DNA of 64,000 bases, taken from positions 62,001 through 126,000 of the forward strand of contig DVKG01000003.1 of NCBI GenBank assembly GCA_018716135.1, in the 5' to 3' direction. A program made the position numbers and the translations under genes. A model generated the notes under the pieces. The model ran no database searches. It was not told where the DNA came from and saw only the letters and a program-made list of their open reading frames with translations. The number at the start of each line of letters is the position of its first letter. Positions within the stretch are counted from its first letter, which is position 1. The stretch is from Scybalosoma faecavium. GTDB taxonomy: Bacteria; Bacillota; Clostridia; Christensenellales; Christensenellaceae. Below are positions 22,967-31,351 of the stretch, one piece after another.

Positions 22967-25255
22967 TTAATTAGATGGTAACACTGACGCTACTGCACTG
23001 CTGCTCGGATAGCCGCTCGCCTGCGATGCAGCTGAGCTTTGCGCCGCTGCGGAGCTTTGCGTGTCGTCGTTCTCAGTGAGGCTCTGAGCCGCGCTGGTAT
23101 TGCCGCATATTACCGTTATCGTTTTATCAACCGGCAATGCAGAGCCCGCCTCGAGATCCTGACTGACGACCACTCCGTCGCCCATGTCCTCATCTTTCAC
23201 CACCATATCCAGTCCGCGTTTTTTGCAGGATTTATATGCATTTGCCAGCGACATGCCTTTGAGATCAGGCACAGTATCCAGCACGTCTGATTCTTTCAGC
23301 GGAACTTCCTCTTCCGCCACCTTTGAGGACGATATTTCTATAGTGCTCCCCTGCGCCACTTCCGATCCGCCGGATGGATTCTGAGTCACGGCATTCTCGC
23401 CGCTTCCGCTCCAATCTATGCTCAGGCCCGCCTCCTCGGCGGCTTGCTCTGCTTCGTCCTGCGTCATCCCTATAAAATTAGGAACAGTTACGCCGCCCTC
23501 CTCCGTCGTAGTGACTGTCGGCTGGACGTTGCCGTATTTCAAGCATTTTTCCAGTATGTCTTTAGCATACGGAGCGGCTACTACGCTTCCGTATGTAACA
23601 GCGACGTCCGGCTCATATACTACAAATAACACAATGTATTTCGGATCATCTGCGGGAGCAAAACCGATAAACGAAGATATATTCTTTCCCTGCGCTATGG
23701 CTCCGTTTTCATAAACCTGAGCAGTGCCCGTCTTTCCGCCGACTGCATAACCTTCTATCTGAGCGTTTTTTCCGCCGCCGTTGGATACTACGTTCTCCAA
23801 AATCTGACGCATAGTCGCGGACGTTTCTTCTGATATTACCTGTCTCTTTGCCGTAGTATCCGTTTCCTGTACGACATTGCCATCGCTGTCCGTTAGGTTT
23901 TTCACCAAATGAGGAGTATACAGATTTCCCCCGTTTATGACCGCGCTGACCGCCGTAATCAGCTGAAGCGGAGTAACAGCTATGCTCTGACCGAAGCCTA
24001 TCCTTGCCAGGTCAGTATTTTTTATATACTTGCTGTCCGTCACTATTCCGGCCGCATCCGCGCTGTAATCTACGCCTGTGGTTTGACCGAAGCCAAAGTT
24101 GTAAATATACTCGTAGAACTTCTCCGTCCCCATTTTCAGCGCAAGCTCCATGAATACCGGATTGCAGCTGTTCGCCACGCCTTCCATCAGTGTTTGCGTA
24201 CCATGGGGGTTCCCCGAACGCCAGCATTTAATCTTCTGTCCGTCCACCGTCTTGTATCCGCTGCAATTAAACGTGCTGTCCAGCGTAGTTGCTCCGCTGT
24301 CCAGCGCCGCAGCCGTAGTTATTATCTTAAATGTAGATCCGGGCTCGTAAGCATCCACTATGGCTGTATTCTTAGATATGGCTGCCAGCTCTACAGAATT
24401 GCTCCTGTCCAAATTGTTCAGATCCGCTTCGGGATAGTTCACCATCCCCAACACACTTCCGTCGTTGGGATCCATGACTATAGCAACTACTTTTTGCGCC
24501 TTGTTTACTTCATACGCTTCCTTAGCCGCCGTTTCTGCAAAGCTCTGTATATTCATATCCAAAGTCAGATTAAGATTCAATCCGTCCTCCGGTTCAATAT
24601 ACATTTCCTCCCCGTCGGCCAGCTCTCGCCCGCTTGCGTCCACGAGCGAAAGTTTAACTCCGTCATATCCCGACAGGTATTTATCATACGCTTTTTCCAA
24701 GCCCTCTTGTCCGTCCCCGTCTGCATTCGTGTATCCCAAAACCTGACTCATGAATGCGCCGTTGGTGTAATAGCGCTGCGTATCAGTAAAGAAATCCACT
24801 CCCGGCAGATTGAGCTCGCGTATTGCAGACGCTTGTTCGTCTGTGATTTGGCGCTTGAGCCAAACCTCTGTCTTGCTTGTATCCTGCGCTTTTTCTAATA
24901 CATCCTCGTAATCCATATCCAATATCGGAGCCAGAAGCGAGGCTATCTCTTCGGCTGTATGCCGATTGCTTGCATCTGTAGATTTGCTGCTTTTTTCGAT
25001 TGTCTTAGGTAATAAAAGGACGCTTTCGACCGTTGCGCTCTGCGCGAGAAGGTTTCCGTTCGTGTCGTATATCCCTCCGCGCTGTGCTGATACTCCTATT
25101 TCCTGCGTCCATTGACTTTCCGCCTGATCTTGATATTCGCTCGCTCTGATAACAGACAGGTCAAATACCTTGCATATACACGCAAAAAACGCAAACGCTG
25201 CAAAAAGCAGCAGCGCCATCAGCCTTTTTTTGTTTGTCATATTCATCCCGGACAA
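22967..25255 (-). CDS. Class B penicillin-binding protein with two PASTA domains (FtsI/SpoVD/PBP2X type)
   Basis: 762 residues. Membrane anchor at about 12-30 (LMALLLFAAFAFFACICKVF), dimerisation domain with AQRGGIYDTNGNLLA, then the transpeptidase with EPGSTFKIITT (S-x-x-K nucleophile), VANSCNPVF (S-x-N) and GGKTGTAQV (K-T-G). Two PASTA repeats follow (VPNFIGMTQDEAEQAAEEAG and VPDLKGMSLANAYKSCKKRG), with a Ser/Gln/Ala-rich tail. The start is TTG at 25255, nine bases after AAGGAG. The first ATGs lie 18 or more bases from that site, too far. Located in the division cluster after ftsL. A vegetative septal role or sporulation role (SpoVD) cannot be separated by sequence. Confidence 0.9.
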   Translation of the reverse strand: MSGMNMTNKKRLMALLLFAAFAFFACICKVFDLSVIRASEYQDQAESQWTQEIGVSAQRGGIYDTNGNLLAQSATVESVLLLPKTIEKSSKSTDASNRHTAEEIASLLAPILDMDYEDVLEKAQDTSKTEVWLKRQITDEQASAIRELNLPGVDFFTDTQRYYTNGAFMSQVLGYTNADGDGQEGLEKAYDKYLSGYDGVKLSLVDASGRELADGEEMYIEPEDGLNLNLTLDMNIQSFAETAAKEAYEVNKAQKVVAIVMDPNDGSVLGMVNYPEADLNNLDRSNSVELAAISKNTAIVDAYEPGSTFKIITTAAALDSGATTLDSTFNCSGYKTVDGQKIKCWRSGNPHGTQTLMEGVANSCNPVFMELALKMGTEKFYEYIYNFGFGQTTGVDYSADAAGIVTDSKYIKNTDLARIGFGQSIAVTPLQLITAVSAVINGGNLYTPHLVKNLTDSDGNVVQETDTTAKRQVISEETSATMRQILENVVSNGGGKNAQIEGYAVGGKTGTAQVYENGAIAQGKNISSFIGFAPADDPKYIVLFVVYEPDVAVTYGSVVAAPYAKDILEKCLKYGNVQPTVTTTEEGGVTVPNFIGMTQDEAEQAAEEAGLSIDWSGSGENAVTQNPSGGSEVAQGSTIEISSSKVAEEEVPLKESDVLDTVPDLKGMSLANAYKSCKKRGLDMVVKDEDMGDGVVVSQDLEAGSALPVDKTITVICGNTSAAQSLTENDDTQSSAAAQSSAASQASGYPSSSAVASVLPSN

Positions 25256-25338
25256 TCGCTATATCTCCTTAAACACCATTCTTCTTGCTTTTTATGCTGT
25301 ATTCCTCTCTGATTTTCCGCTTTTTATGATTAATATTC

Positions 25339-25818
25339 TTATTGATCCGTGTTTATGTACTGGATTTGAGATTCTTTCGGAAATCCCAGTCCCATCTCTG
25401 CCGCACGCTCCTGTATAGATTCAGTCGCCGCGCCCGAATCAACCTGCATCTGCAGTCTCTCTATTTTCGCCTGCAAATCAGTTATTTCAGATTGAATATC
25501 ATTTTTTTCTAAATTGGCGGAGACTGTCTTCGCATATGTGAACAGCATGAGGACAAGCATAATAAAGCACACCACAATAAGCGCCACGCTTTTAAACGCA
25601 ATTTTGCGTTTTGCTGCATGCGCTGGGTGTGTTTTGGACGGCAAGGCATTCGTTTCAACTCTCGCGAGAGCTTCTCTGCGCTGCTGCCGTTTTCTGCTCT
25701 GATGCGGCTGTATGACTCTATCCCATTCCCCGAATTCGATCTCGTTTATTTCTCTTTCTCTGTCTCTTTCGGCCATAGGGGTCGTTTCTATTTTTTTTGC
25801 CGTTGCGCCTCTCGCCAT
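25339..25818 (-). CDS. ftsL: FtsL-like cell division protein
   Basis: 159 residues of bitopic topology: a charged cytoplasmic segment (about 1-82), a membrane helix KSVALIVVCFIMLVLMLFTYA, and a coiled coil (ANLEKNDIQSEITDLQAKIERLQMQVD) ending in a short extracellular stretch (AAEMGLGFPKESQIQYINTD). This plan, the MG-x-x-x-P-x-x-x-Q-x-x-Y motif and the place between rsmH and the PBP gene identify the FtsL/DivIC-like divisome subunit. GGAGG lies 5 bases before the ATG. Confidence 0.88.
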   Translation of the reverse strand: MARGATAKKIETTPMAERDREREINEIEFGEWDRVIQPHQSRKRQQRREALARVETNALPSKTHPAHAAKRKIAFKSVALIVVCFIMLVLMLFTYAKTVSANLEKNDIQSEITDLQAKIERLQMQVDSGAATESIQERAAEMGLGFPKESQIQYINTDQ

Positions 25819-25833
25819 TTTATCCTCCTTTGC

Positions 25834-26772
25834 CTATTTTTCAAGCTGTGCTTCGTCTGATGTTTTCTCGAAAACGCGCAGCTTAGCGCTCCGAGACCTC
25901 GGGTTTTCATTCTGTTCCTGCTCTCCCGGCAGGATAGGCTTTCTGTTCACTCTCCTGCCCAAAGGAATTTTTCCGCAAACACATTGCGGAAAGCTGCTCG
26001 GGCATGTACACGGGTTTTCCGCCGTCTGCATCGCTCTTTTCACAGCCCTGTCCTCCAGCGAATGAAAAGAAATCACCGCCAGTCTGCCTCCCGGCGCGAG
26101 CACGTCTATAAAATCGCTCACCGCCCGGCTCAAGCCTTCCAGCTCCGCATTGACTTCTATTCTAATCGCCTGAAAAGTTCTCTTGGCAGGATGCCCGCCG
26201 GTTCTCCTCGCCGCCGCAGGGATGGCGTTTTTTACTATCTCAGCGAGCTGAGCCGTAGTATCTATGGGCCGCGCGGCGATTATCCCGCGAGCTATCCTCG
26301 GCGCGAATTTCTCTTCGCCGTATTCGTATATTATTCTTTTCAGCTGCTGCTCCGAATAAGTATTTACTATTTTATGTGCATTCAATTCGCTCCGCCTATC
26401 CATTCTCATGTCCAGCGGCGCATCTTTATTATATGAAAAGCCGCGCTCCTGCTCGTCCAATTGAAAGGAAGATACTCCTAAGTCGAGCATAGCGCCGTCC
26501 ACCTGACTTATTCCCATGTCTTTAAGCACACGCTTTACGTCTTTAAAATCGCTGCGCACCAGCGTAAAGCTGCCCGCGTATTCAGCGAGCCGTTTTTTAC
26601 AGCGTTCTATCGCATCGCCGTCTTTGTCGAATGCAATAAGCTGCGCGCCGCTTTTCAATATCCCTTCGGAGTGACCTCCTCCTCCGAGAGTTCCGTCTAT
26701 ATATACGCCTCCGCTTTTCAGTCTAAGCGCGTCCAGACATTCGTGATATAAAACACTTGTGTGTCCACTCAT
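25834..26772 (-). CDS. rsmH: 16S rRNA (cytosine1402-N4)-methyltransferase
   Basis: 312 residues. SAM-dependent methyltransferase opening with SGHTSVLYHECLDALR, then YIDGTLGGGGHSEGIL (SAM motif), DGAMLDLGVSSFQLDEQERGFSY, and the C-terminal GGRLAVISFHSLEDRAVKRAM, all hallmarks of RsmH/MraW. The ATG overlaps the mraZ stop (ATGA). It is the second gene of the division operon. Confidence 0.96.
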   Translation of the reverse strand: MSGHTSVLYHECLDALRLKSGGVYIDGTLGGGGHSEGILKSGAQLIAFDKDGDAIERCKKRLAEYAGSFTLVRSDFKDVKRVLKDMGISQVDGAMLDLGVSSFQLDEQERGFSYNKDAPLDMRMDRRSELNAHKIVNTYSEQQLKRIIYEYGEEKFAPRIARGIIAARPIDTTAQLAEIVKNAIPAAARRTGGHPAKRTFQAIRIEVNAELEGLSRAVSDFIDVLAPGGRLAVISFHSLEDRAVKRAMQTAENPCTCPSSFPQCVCGKIPLGRRVNRKPILPGEQEQNENPRSRSAKLRVFEKTSDEAQLEK

Positions 26773-27200
26773 ATTCCAAGCTCCGCCAGCTTCGCGAGCG
26801 TTTTTTCGTAGTCATCCTGTACGCCCGCGCTGTAGTTCTCCCATTCATCCTTCGCCCAAAGCTCAACCCTGCTCATCACGCCTATAATCGCAACTTCCTT
26901 TTCCATGCCCGCATAATCTCTGAGACGCTGCTGCAGCAGAATCCTGCCCTGCTTGTCCGGTTCGCATTCGCACGCCGAGGCAAACAGCATTCTCAAAAAT
27001 GCTTGGGACGACGTATCTGTGACGGGTATGTTTTTGAGCTTAGTGGCATATTCAGTCCATGCTTCGAGAGAGAATGCAAAAAGACATTTGCCTATTCCGC
27101 GGCTAACTATGAACTTTTCGCCCAGCTCTTCCCTGAATTTCGCAGGCATAAAAACTCTGCCCTTAGGGTCGAGGTTATGGCTGTATTCACCGATAAGCAC
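26769..27200 (-). CDS. mraZ: Transcriptional regulator MraZ
   Basis: 143 residues, with two AbrB-like halves: IGEYSHNLDPKGRVFMPAKFRE and CECEPDKQGRILLQQRLRDYAG. The start chosen is the GTG at 27200, which gives the family N terminus (M-L-I-G-E-Y) and the usual 143-residue length, with GGAGG 11 bases upstream. A longer GTG-initiated frame (27239) would add 13 residues not found in the family. It precedes rsmH with a 4-base overlap and lies 56 bases after three direct repeats that match the MraZ binding box, so it probably autoregulates the division operon. Confidence 0.93.
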   Translation of the reverse strand: MLIGEYSHNLDPKGRVFMPAKFREELGEKFIVSRGIGKCLFAFSLEAWTEYATKLKNIPVTDTSSQAFLRMLFASACECEPDKQGRILLQQRLRDYAGMEKEVAIIGVMSRVELWAKDEWENYSAGVQDDYEKTLAKLAELGI

Positions 27201-27255
27201 TGTCTTCCCATCCTCCGCTAAAACATCAGGCTCTGCCACCTCAGGCGGCGTTTCA

Positions 27256-27282
27256 CCTCTTTAAACCACTTTACTCTACTTT
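27256..27282 (-). promoter_or_regulatory. MraZ-box direct repeats upstream of mraZ
   Basis: On the minus strand AAAGTAG-agt, AAAGTGG-ttt and AAAGAGG stand in a row with an exact 10-bp period. This equals the MraZ box described for Mollicutes (AAAGTGK-N3 repeated). A possible promoter, TTGTAA-17-TAAAGT, would place its -10 box over the first repeat. Confidence 0.75.
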
Positions 27283-27489
27283 AACACACGCGGGCTAGTT
27301 TTACAATAGATTTCCTCCCATTTCTCTCCTCTCGACGAAAATTTTATTACCTATTCACATTTTACAAGCCAAGTTTTCACACAATCCGCGTCGATACACA
27401 TATGTATTTTTATCAGCAGCTTGAGTGGTGCGAAGTGGAGTATAAAAAAACAGTTTTATCTCTTGTCATATTCTCATTTTTAAAAAGCA

Positions 27490-27518
27490 TTGACATTTTA
27501 TAAAAATAATAGTATTTT
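27490..27518 (+). promoter_or_regulatory. Probable promoter of the ribokinase-type gene
   Basis: TTGACA (27490-27495), 17-base spacer, TATTTT (27513-27518), in a very A/T-rich stretch that also offers TATATT and TATTAT a few bases on. The rest of the 416-base gap between mraZ and this gene shows only the MraZ boxes. Confidence 0.5.
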
Positions 27519-27616
27519 TATATTATCTAAAGTGTGTAGCCATAATATTTTTGTGTCAGACTTCGGTTCCCCCGATCGGTCTGCAATCCGGCATACTGAA
27601 CAGGAGTATTTTAATT

Positions 27617-28567
27617 ATGATAACAGTAGTAGGAAGCTTTTCTATAGAACTTCGCGCCAAAGCGTCTGATATTCCCGAAGCAGGCGAAGCAATCTTGGGC
27701 GAAACATTTACCATTGCCCCCGGAGGCAAAGGTCTTGGGCAGGCTGTAGCCGCTCGCAGGCTCGGCTCTGATGTATGTCTCGTTACCAAAGTCGGCGATG
27801 ATAACTTCGGCAGCATGGCCGTCGATTTTTTGCAGAAAGAAGGCATAAATACTTCTCATGTGCATATAGATCCTGATTCCGCCACAGGCGCGACAGTCAT
27901 GGTCGTAGATTCAAACGGCGCCAGCGCCTCCGTCATGACGCCAGGCGCCTGCTATCGCTTGACAGAAGACGATATTCTCGCCGCTGAGGACGTCATAGCC
28001 GCCTCAGATATGGTTCTGCTCCAGCTGGAGACTAACGATGAATCCTTGATAACTACAGTAAATCTCGCCGTAAAACACGGCGTAAAAGTCATGCTCAATC
28101 CCGCGCCGTATCGAGAGTTTCCTCTGGAGATCCTGCGCGGAGTAGACTACATAACTCCCAACAGGGCGGAGGCCTCCGCTATCACAGGCGTAAAAGTCAC
28201 GGACGACGCCAGCGCACTCGCCGCGGCAGAAGTCCTCAGCAGCATGGGCGCCGGCAAAGTCATACTCACCATGAGCTCGCTGGGCAGCCTTATTTACGAA
28301 AATCCGTTCACATACCGTTTCATGTCCACATTCCGCATACGCGCGCTGGTGGATAAGACGGGCGTAGGAGATTCTTTCTGCGGCGCTCTGGCATATGCCA
28401 TAACCAACGGACATGACATTCTGGAAAGTACGCAGATAGCCAGCGCCGTTGCCGCGCTGTGCGCCTCCAAGGCCGGCGCCGCCGCCGCTATGCCCACTCT
28501 AAACGAAATAGTGGAATTTCTCGAGGATGACATAGTCGACAATGAAGCATTTGAAAATCTGAAATAA
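27617..28567 (+). CDS. rbsK: PfkB-family sugar kinase, ribokinase-like
   Basis: 316 residues from the ATG at 27617 (AGGAG 10 bases upstream); an earlier in-frame ATG at 27551 has no ribosome site. The N-terminal ITVVGSFSIELRAKASDIP and the glycine-rich APGGKGLGQAVAARRLG are typical of ribokinases. The C-terminal signature DKTGVGDSFCGALAYAI holds the catalytic Asp and the anion hole; the usual DTTGAGD reads DKTGVGD. Ribose is the likeliest substrate but other pentoses or nucleosides are possible. No sugar transporter adjoins it. Ends at a strong terminator. Confidence 0.8.
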   Translation: MITVVGSFSIELRAKASDIPEAGEAILGETFTIAPGGKGLGQAVAARRLGSDVCLVTKVGDDNFGSMAVDFLQKEGINTSHVHIDPDSATGATVMVVDSNGASASVMTPGACYRLTEDDILAAEDVIAASDMVLLQLETNDESLITTVNLAVKHGVKVMLNPAPYREFPLEILRGVDYITPNRAEASAITGVKVTDDASALAAAEVLSSMGAGKVILTMSSLGSLIYENPFTYRFMSTFRIRALVDKTGVGDSFCGALAYAITNGHDILESTQIASAVAALCASKAGAAAAMPTLNEIVEFLEDDIVDNEAFENLK

Positions 28568-28640
28568 CTCCATTATCTCTATATTTCTATAATAACTCAT
28601 TTGCCCTAAGTTTTCAAATAAATTCAGTCATAAATATCCT

Positions 28641-28663
28641 GCCGCAGATTTTGCGGCTTTTTT
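28641..28663 (+). terminator. Terminator of the ribokinase-type gene
   Basis: Stem GCCGCA / TGCGGC with loop GATTT and TTTTTT directly after. Confidence 0.85.
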
Positions 28664-28731
28664 GTGCTATTTTATTGTTTTTGTGTTATAATCTGCCTTG
28701 TAATAAACTTAATATAGGACAGGCAAGAAGC

Positions 28732-30066
28732 ATGGCAGCAAATAACAAAAATGACAAAATGTTAACAGGAAGCATAACAAGCTCCATTATACTTTTTTCA
28801 TTGCCCATTATGCTGGGAAATCTGTTCCAGAAGCTGTACAACACAGTCGACGCCGTTGTTGTCGGTCAGCTTTTGACAGACGAGGACCTGGCCGCGATAA
28901 GCATCGGCACCCCGCTGATGGATGTAATGTACGCTTTAATCATAGGCGCATGCATCGGCATCAGCGTTATTATATCGCAGGCCTATGGCGCAAAAGATTG
29001 GAGTAAGCTAAAGCACACTCTCTCCACAGCGCTAATCGGAGGCTGCGCCGCCACATTAGTTCTATGTATATTATGCAGTGTTTTCATACGTCCTATATTA
29101 GAGCTTCAGGGGGCTGACGCTGCCGCCGCAGATAAAGCCGCGTCCTACCTCGCCGTAATAATTTACGGACTTATAATTACTTTTCTTTACAACCTGTTTT
29201 CGTCAGCGCTACGCGCGGTAGGGGATTCTCGCACGCCGTGCATATCGCTCATACTCGCATTTTTCCTAAATACAGCGCTCAACCTCTTGTTCGTAATAGT
29301 TTTTAAATCAGGACTCGCAGGCACAGCTTACGCCACGGTTATCTCTCAGGCTTTTTCCGCATGGATTTGTATTAGAGCTATTTACAAGAGGCAGCCGTTT
29401 ATGGCTCTTCGTCGCGGCGATTTTAAATTTTCACGCGCAGTCGGCTTCAGCATCCTCAAATTCAGCTGGGCTGGAGCATTGCAGCAGACAGTAGTCAACG
29501 TGGGCAGAATGATAACACAGAGCTTTTTGTACGCCCTTCCGATTCACATCGTCTCCGGATACAACATGGCTATCAGAATAGAAGCGCTGCACTTCTGCCT
29601 CATACAGGGCGTCAGCGCGGCTCTCGTGACATTTTTAGCTCAAAACGTCGGCGCAAAGCATTTTGACCGCATACGCCGCGGCGTTTTCAGCGCAGAGCTT
29701 ATCTCTCTGGTCATGTGTACTTTCTCCGCGTTGATGTTCACTCTATTCGCCCCGCAGATCATTTCTATATTCTCGCCTTCGCAGGATATAATAGACGCGG
29801 GAGCGACGTATCTGCGCACTATGGCGTTTTCATATCTCCTCGCCGCCAGCTGCGAGCTGACGCAATCCTTCTATCGCGGAATAGGACGAATACACCTGAC
29901 TGTAATCGTATCTATATCTCAAATCGTGACTCGCGTCGTTTTCTCATATTTGCTTGTTCCCATTTTTGGAATCACGGGAATATGTTATTCTATAATGATA
30001 GGATGGATACTCATGTTCCTGTTTTCCGGCGGATACACTCTGCACACACTCAGAAAGCAATTCTAA
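28732..30066 (+). CDS. MATE-family multidrug/cation exporter
   Basis: 444 residues, about twelve membrane helices. It begins with the family pattern MLTGSITSSIILFSLPIMLGNLFQKLYNTVDAVVVGQ and shows the repeat of the two halves (GTPLMDVMYALIIGACIGISVIISQAYGAKD; NMAIRIEALHFCLIQGVSAALVTFLAQNVGAK). MATE exporters use Na+ or H+ gradients; the substrate is not evident. The start is set at the ATG at 28732, after which the family sequence begins; the upstream 27 codons of the open frame include a terminator and promoter region. A TATAAT at 28687-28692 may be its -10 box. Convergent with thiI. Confidence 0.87.
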   Translation: MAANNKNDKMLTGSITSSIILFSLPIMLGNLFQKLYNTVDAVVVGQLLTDEDLAAISIGTPLMDVMYALIIGACIGISVIISQAYGAKDWSKLKHTLSTALIGGCAATLVLCILCSVFIRPILELQGADAAAADKAASYLAVIIYGLIITFLYNLFSSALRAVGDSRTPCISLILAFFLNTALNLLFVIVFKSGLAGTAYATVISQAFSAWICIRAIYKRQPFMALRRGDFKFSRAVGFSILKFSWAGALQQTVVNVGRMITQSFLYALPIHIVSGYNMAIRIEALHFCLIQGVSAALVTFLAQNVGAKHFDRIRRGVFSAELISLVMCTFSALMFTLFAPQIISIFSPSQDIIDAGATYLRTMAFSYLLAASCELTQSFYRGIGRIHLTVIVSISQIVTRVVFSYLLVPIFGITGICYSIMIGWILMFLFSGGYTLHTLRKQF

Positions 30067-30091
30067 TACCGCTTTGCAAACGCATAAAAAC

Positions 30092-30120
30092 AGCCCTCCG
30101 GCACAACAGCGCCGAGGGCT
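30092..30120. terminator. Bidirectional terminator between MATE gene and thiI
   Basis: Outer stem AGCCCTC / GAGGGCT, one bulge, inner GGC / GCC. On the minus strand it is followed by GTTTTTATG, on the plus strand by TGATTTTATG. Confidence 0.75.
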
Positions 30121-30140
30121 TGATTTTATGTGTAATTCTG

Positions 30141-31325
30141 CTATTCGTTGCGCACGAGTATGCTCTCTGTCTTTTCCAAAGCTCCTTTTATCAGCTCTTC
30201 TTCCATGCCGAGCAGAGCCTCTTCTCCCTTTCTTATCTTATCCAGCTTCGGACGTGTGGTCGGGTGCTTAGGCACAAAAACAGTACAGCAATCCTCGTAA
30301 GGCAGTATGCTGGTCTCATATGTGCCTATCTGTTCCGCCCTTTCTATTATTTCCGTCTTATCCATGCCTATCAATGGACGGAAAACAGGCAGCGTAACTA
30401 CGCTGTTCGTGACGTTGAGGCTCTCCATCGTCTGGCTCGCAACCTGACCCAAGCTCTCTCCTGTTATCAGAGCGCCGGATTCTCCCTTGCGAGCTATCAT
30501 CTCTGCTATGCGCATCATGTACCTGCGCATTATGAGCGTCAACTGTTCCTCAGGACAATGCTCATGTATGGCCATCTGAATATCAGTAAAATGCACTATA
30601 TGCAGCATTATCGGACCTGTATACTGCGTGAGCAGACGAGTAAGCTCTATTACCTTTTCCCTTGCTCTCTCGCTCGTATAAGGAAAACTTTCATAATGCA
30701 CAGCATCCAGCGTTACTCCCCGCTTTGCTATCATATATCCGGCGACAGGGCTGTCTATCCCTCCCGAGAGCAGAAGCGTCGCTCTGCCGTTAGAGCCTAT
30801 GGGCATTCCTCCCTGGCCGGGCAGGCTTTCGGAGTACACATACGCGCTCTCGCGCATTTCCACAAAAACTTTTATATCGGGATTTCTCACATCTACGCTC
30901 AGCCCGGGTACTCTGTCGAGTATATACCCTCCGCAATCCGCCGCAATCTCCATAGATTTCATCGGAAAGCGTTTATCCGAACGCTTAGCTTCGATTTTAA
31001 ACGTAGCTTCCGTGAGATCTCTGTCCTGCATTATCCTCTTGAGCTCCTCAAGAGCAGCCGCATAGACTATCTCAACGTCCTTTTCCATCTCTTTCGCCGG
31101 GCTGACCGAATGTATCCCGAAAACGCGGCGCAGCGCTGCTATCACATTCTCAGTTTCCGCGTCTGCGAAATCGCGCACATAATATCTGCCGTCTCCTTTA
31201 GTCACCTTTGCGCCGAAAGGTCTCACTGCATTCTTCATCGCCTGCATGAGCAGTCTTTCAAAATAAGGTCTGTTCAGACCCTTGAGGTGTATCTCACCGT
31301 ATCTTACGAGTATTACGTTCTGCAT
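30141..31325 (-). CDS. thiI: tRNA 4-thiouridine synthase
   Basis: 394 residues. N-terminal ferredoxin-like/THUMP region (about 60-165), then the PP-loop ATPase SGGIDSPVAGYMIAKRG (about 183-200), GESLGQVASQTMESL and the C-terminal EDCCTVFVPKHPTTRP. The rhodanese domain found in E. coli ThiI is absent, as is usual in Firmicutes, where the partner cysteine desulfurase supplies sulfur directly. That partner gene lies just upstream (26-base gap), so the pair is a NifZ-ThiI type unit for s4U8 in tRNA. Confidence 0.94.
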   Translation of the reverse strand: MQNVILVRYGEIHLKGLNRPYFERLLMQAMKNAVRPFGAKVTKGDGRYYVRDFADAETENVIAALRRVFGIHSVSPAKEMEKDVEIVYAAALEELKRIMQDRDLTEATFKIEAKRSDKRFPMKSMEIAADCGGYILDRVPGLSVDVRNPDIKVFVEMRESAYVYSESLPGQGGMPIGSNGRATLLLSGGIDSPVAGYMIAKRGVTLDAVHYESFPYTSERAREKVIELTRLLTQYTGPIMLHIVHFTDIQMAIHEHCPEEQLTLIMRRYMMRIAEMIARKGESGALITGESLGQVASQTMESLNVTNSVVTLPVFRPLIGMDKTEIIERAEQIGTYETSILPYEDCCTVFVPKHPTTRPKLDKIRKGEEALLGMEEELIKGALEKTESILVRNE

Positions 31326-31351
31326 CTTTATCCCCTGTATTATTTGTATTC

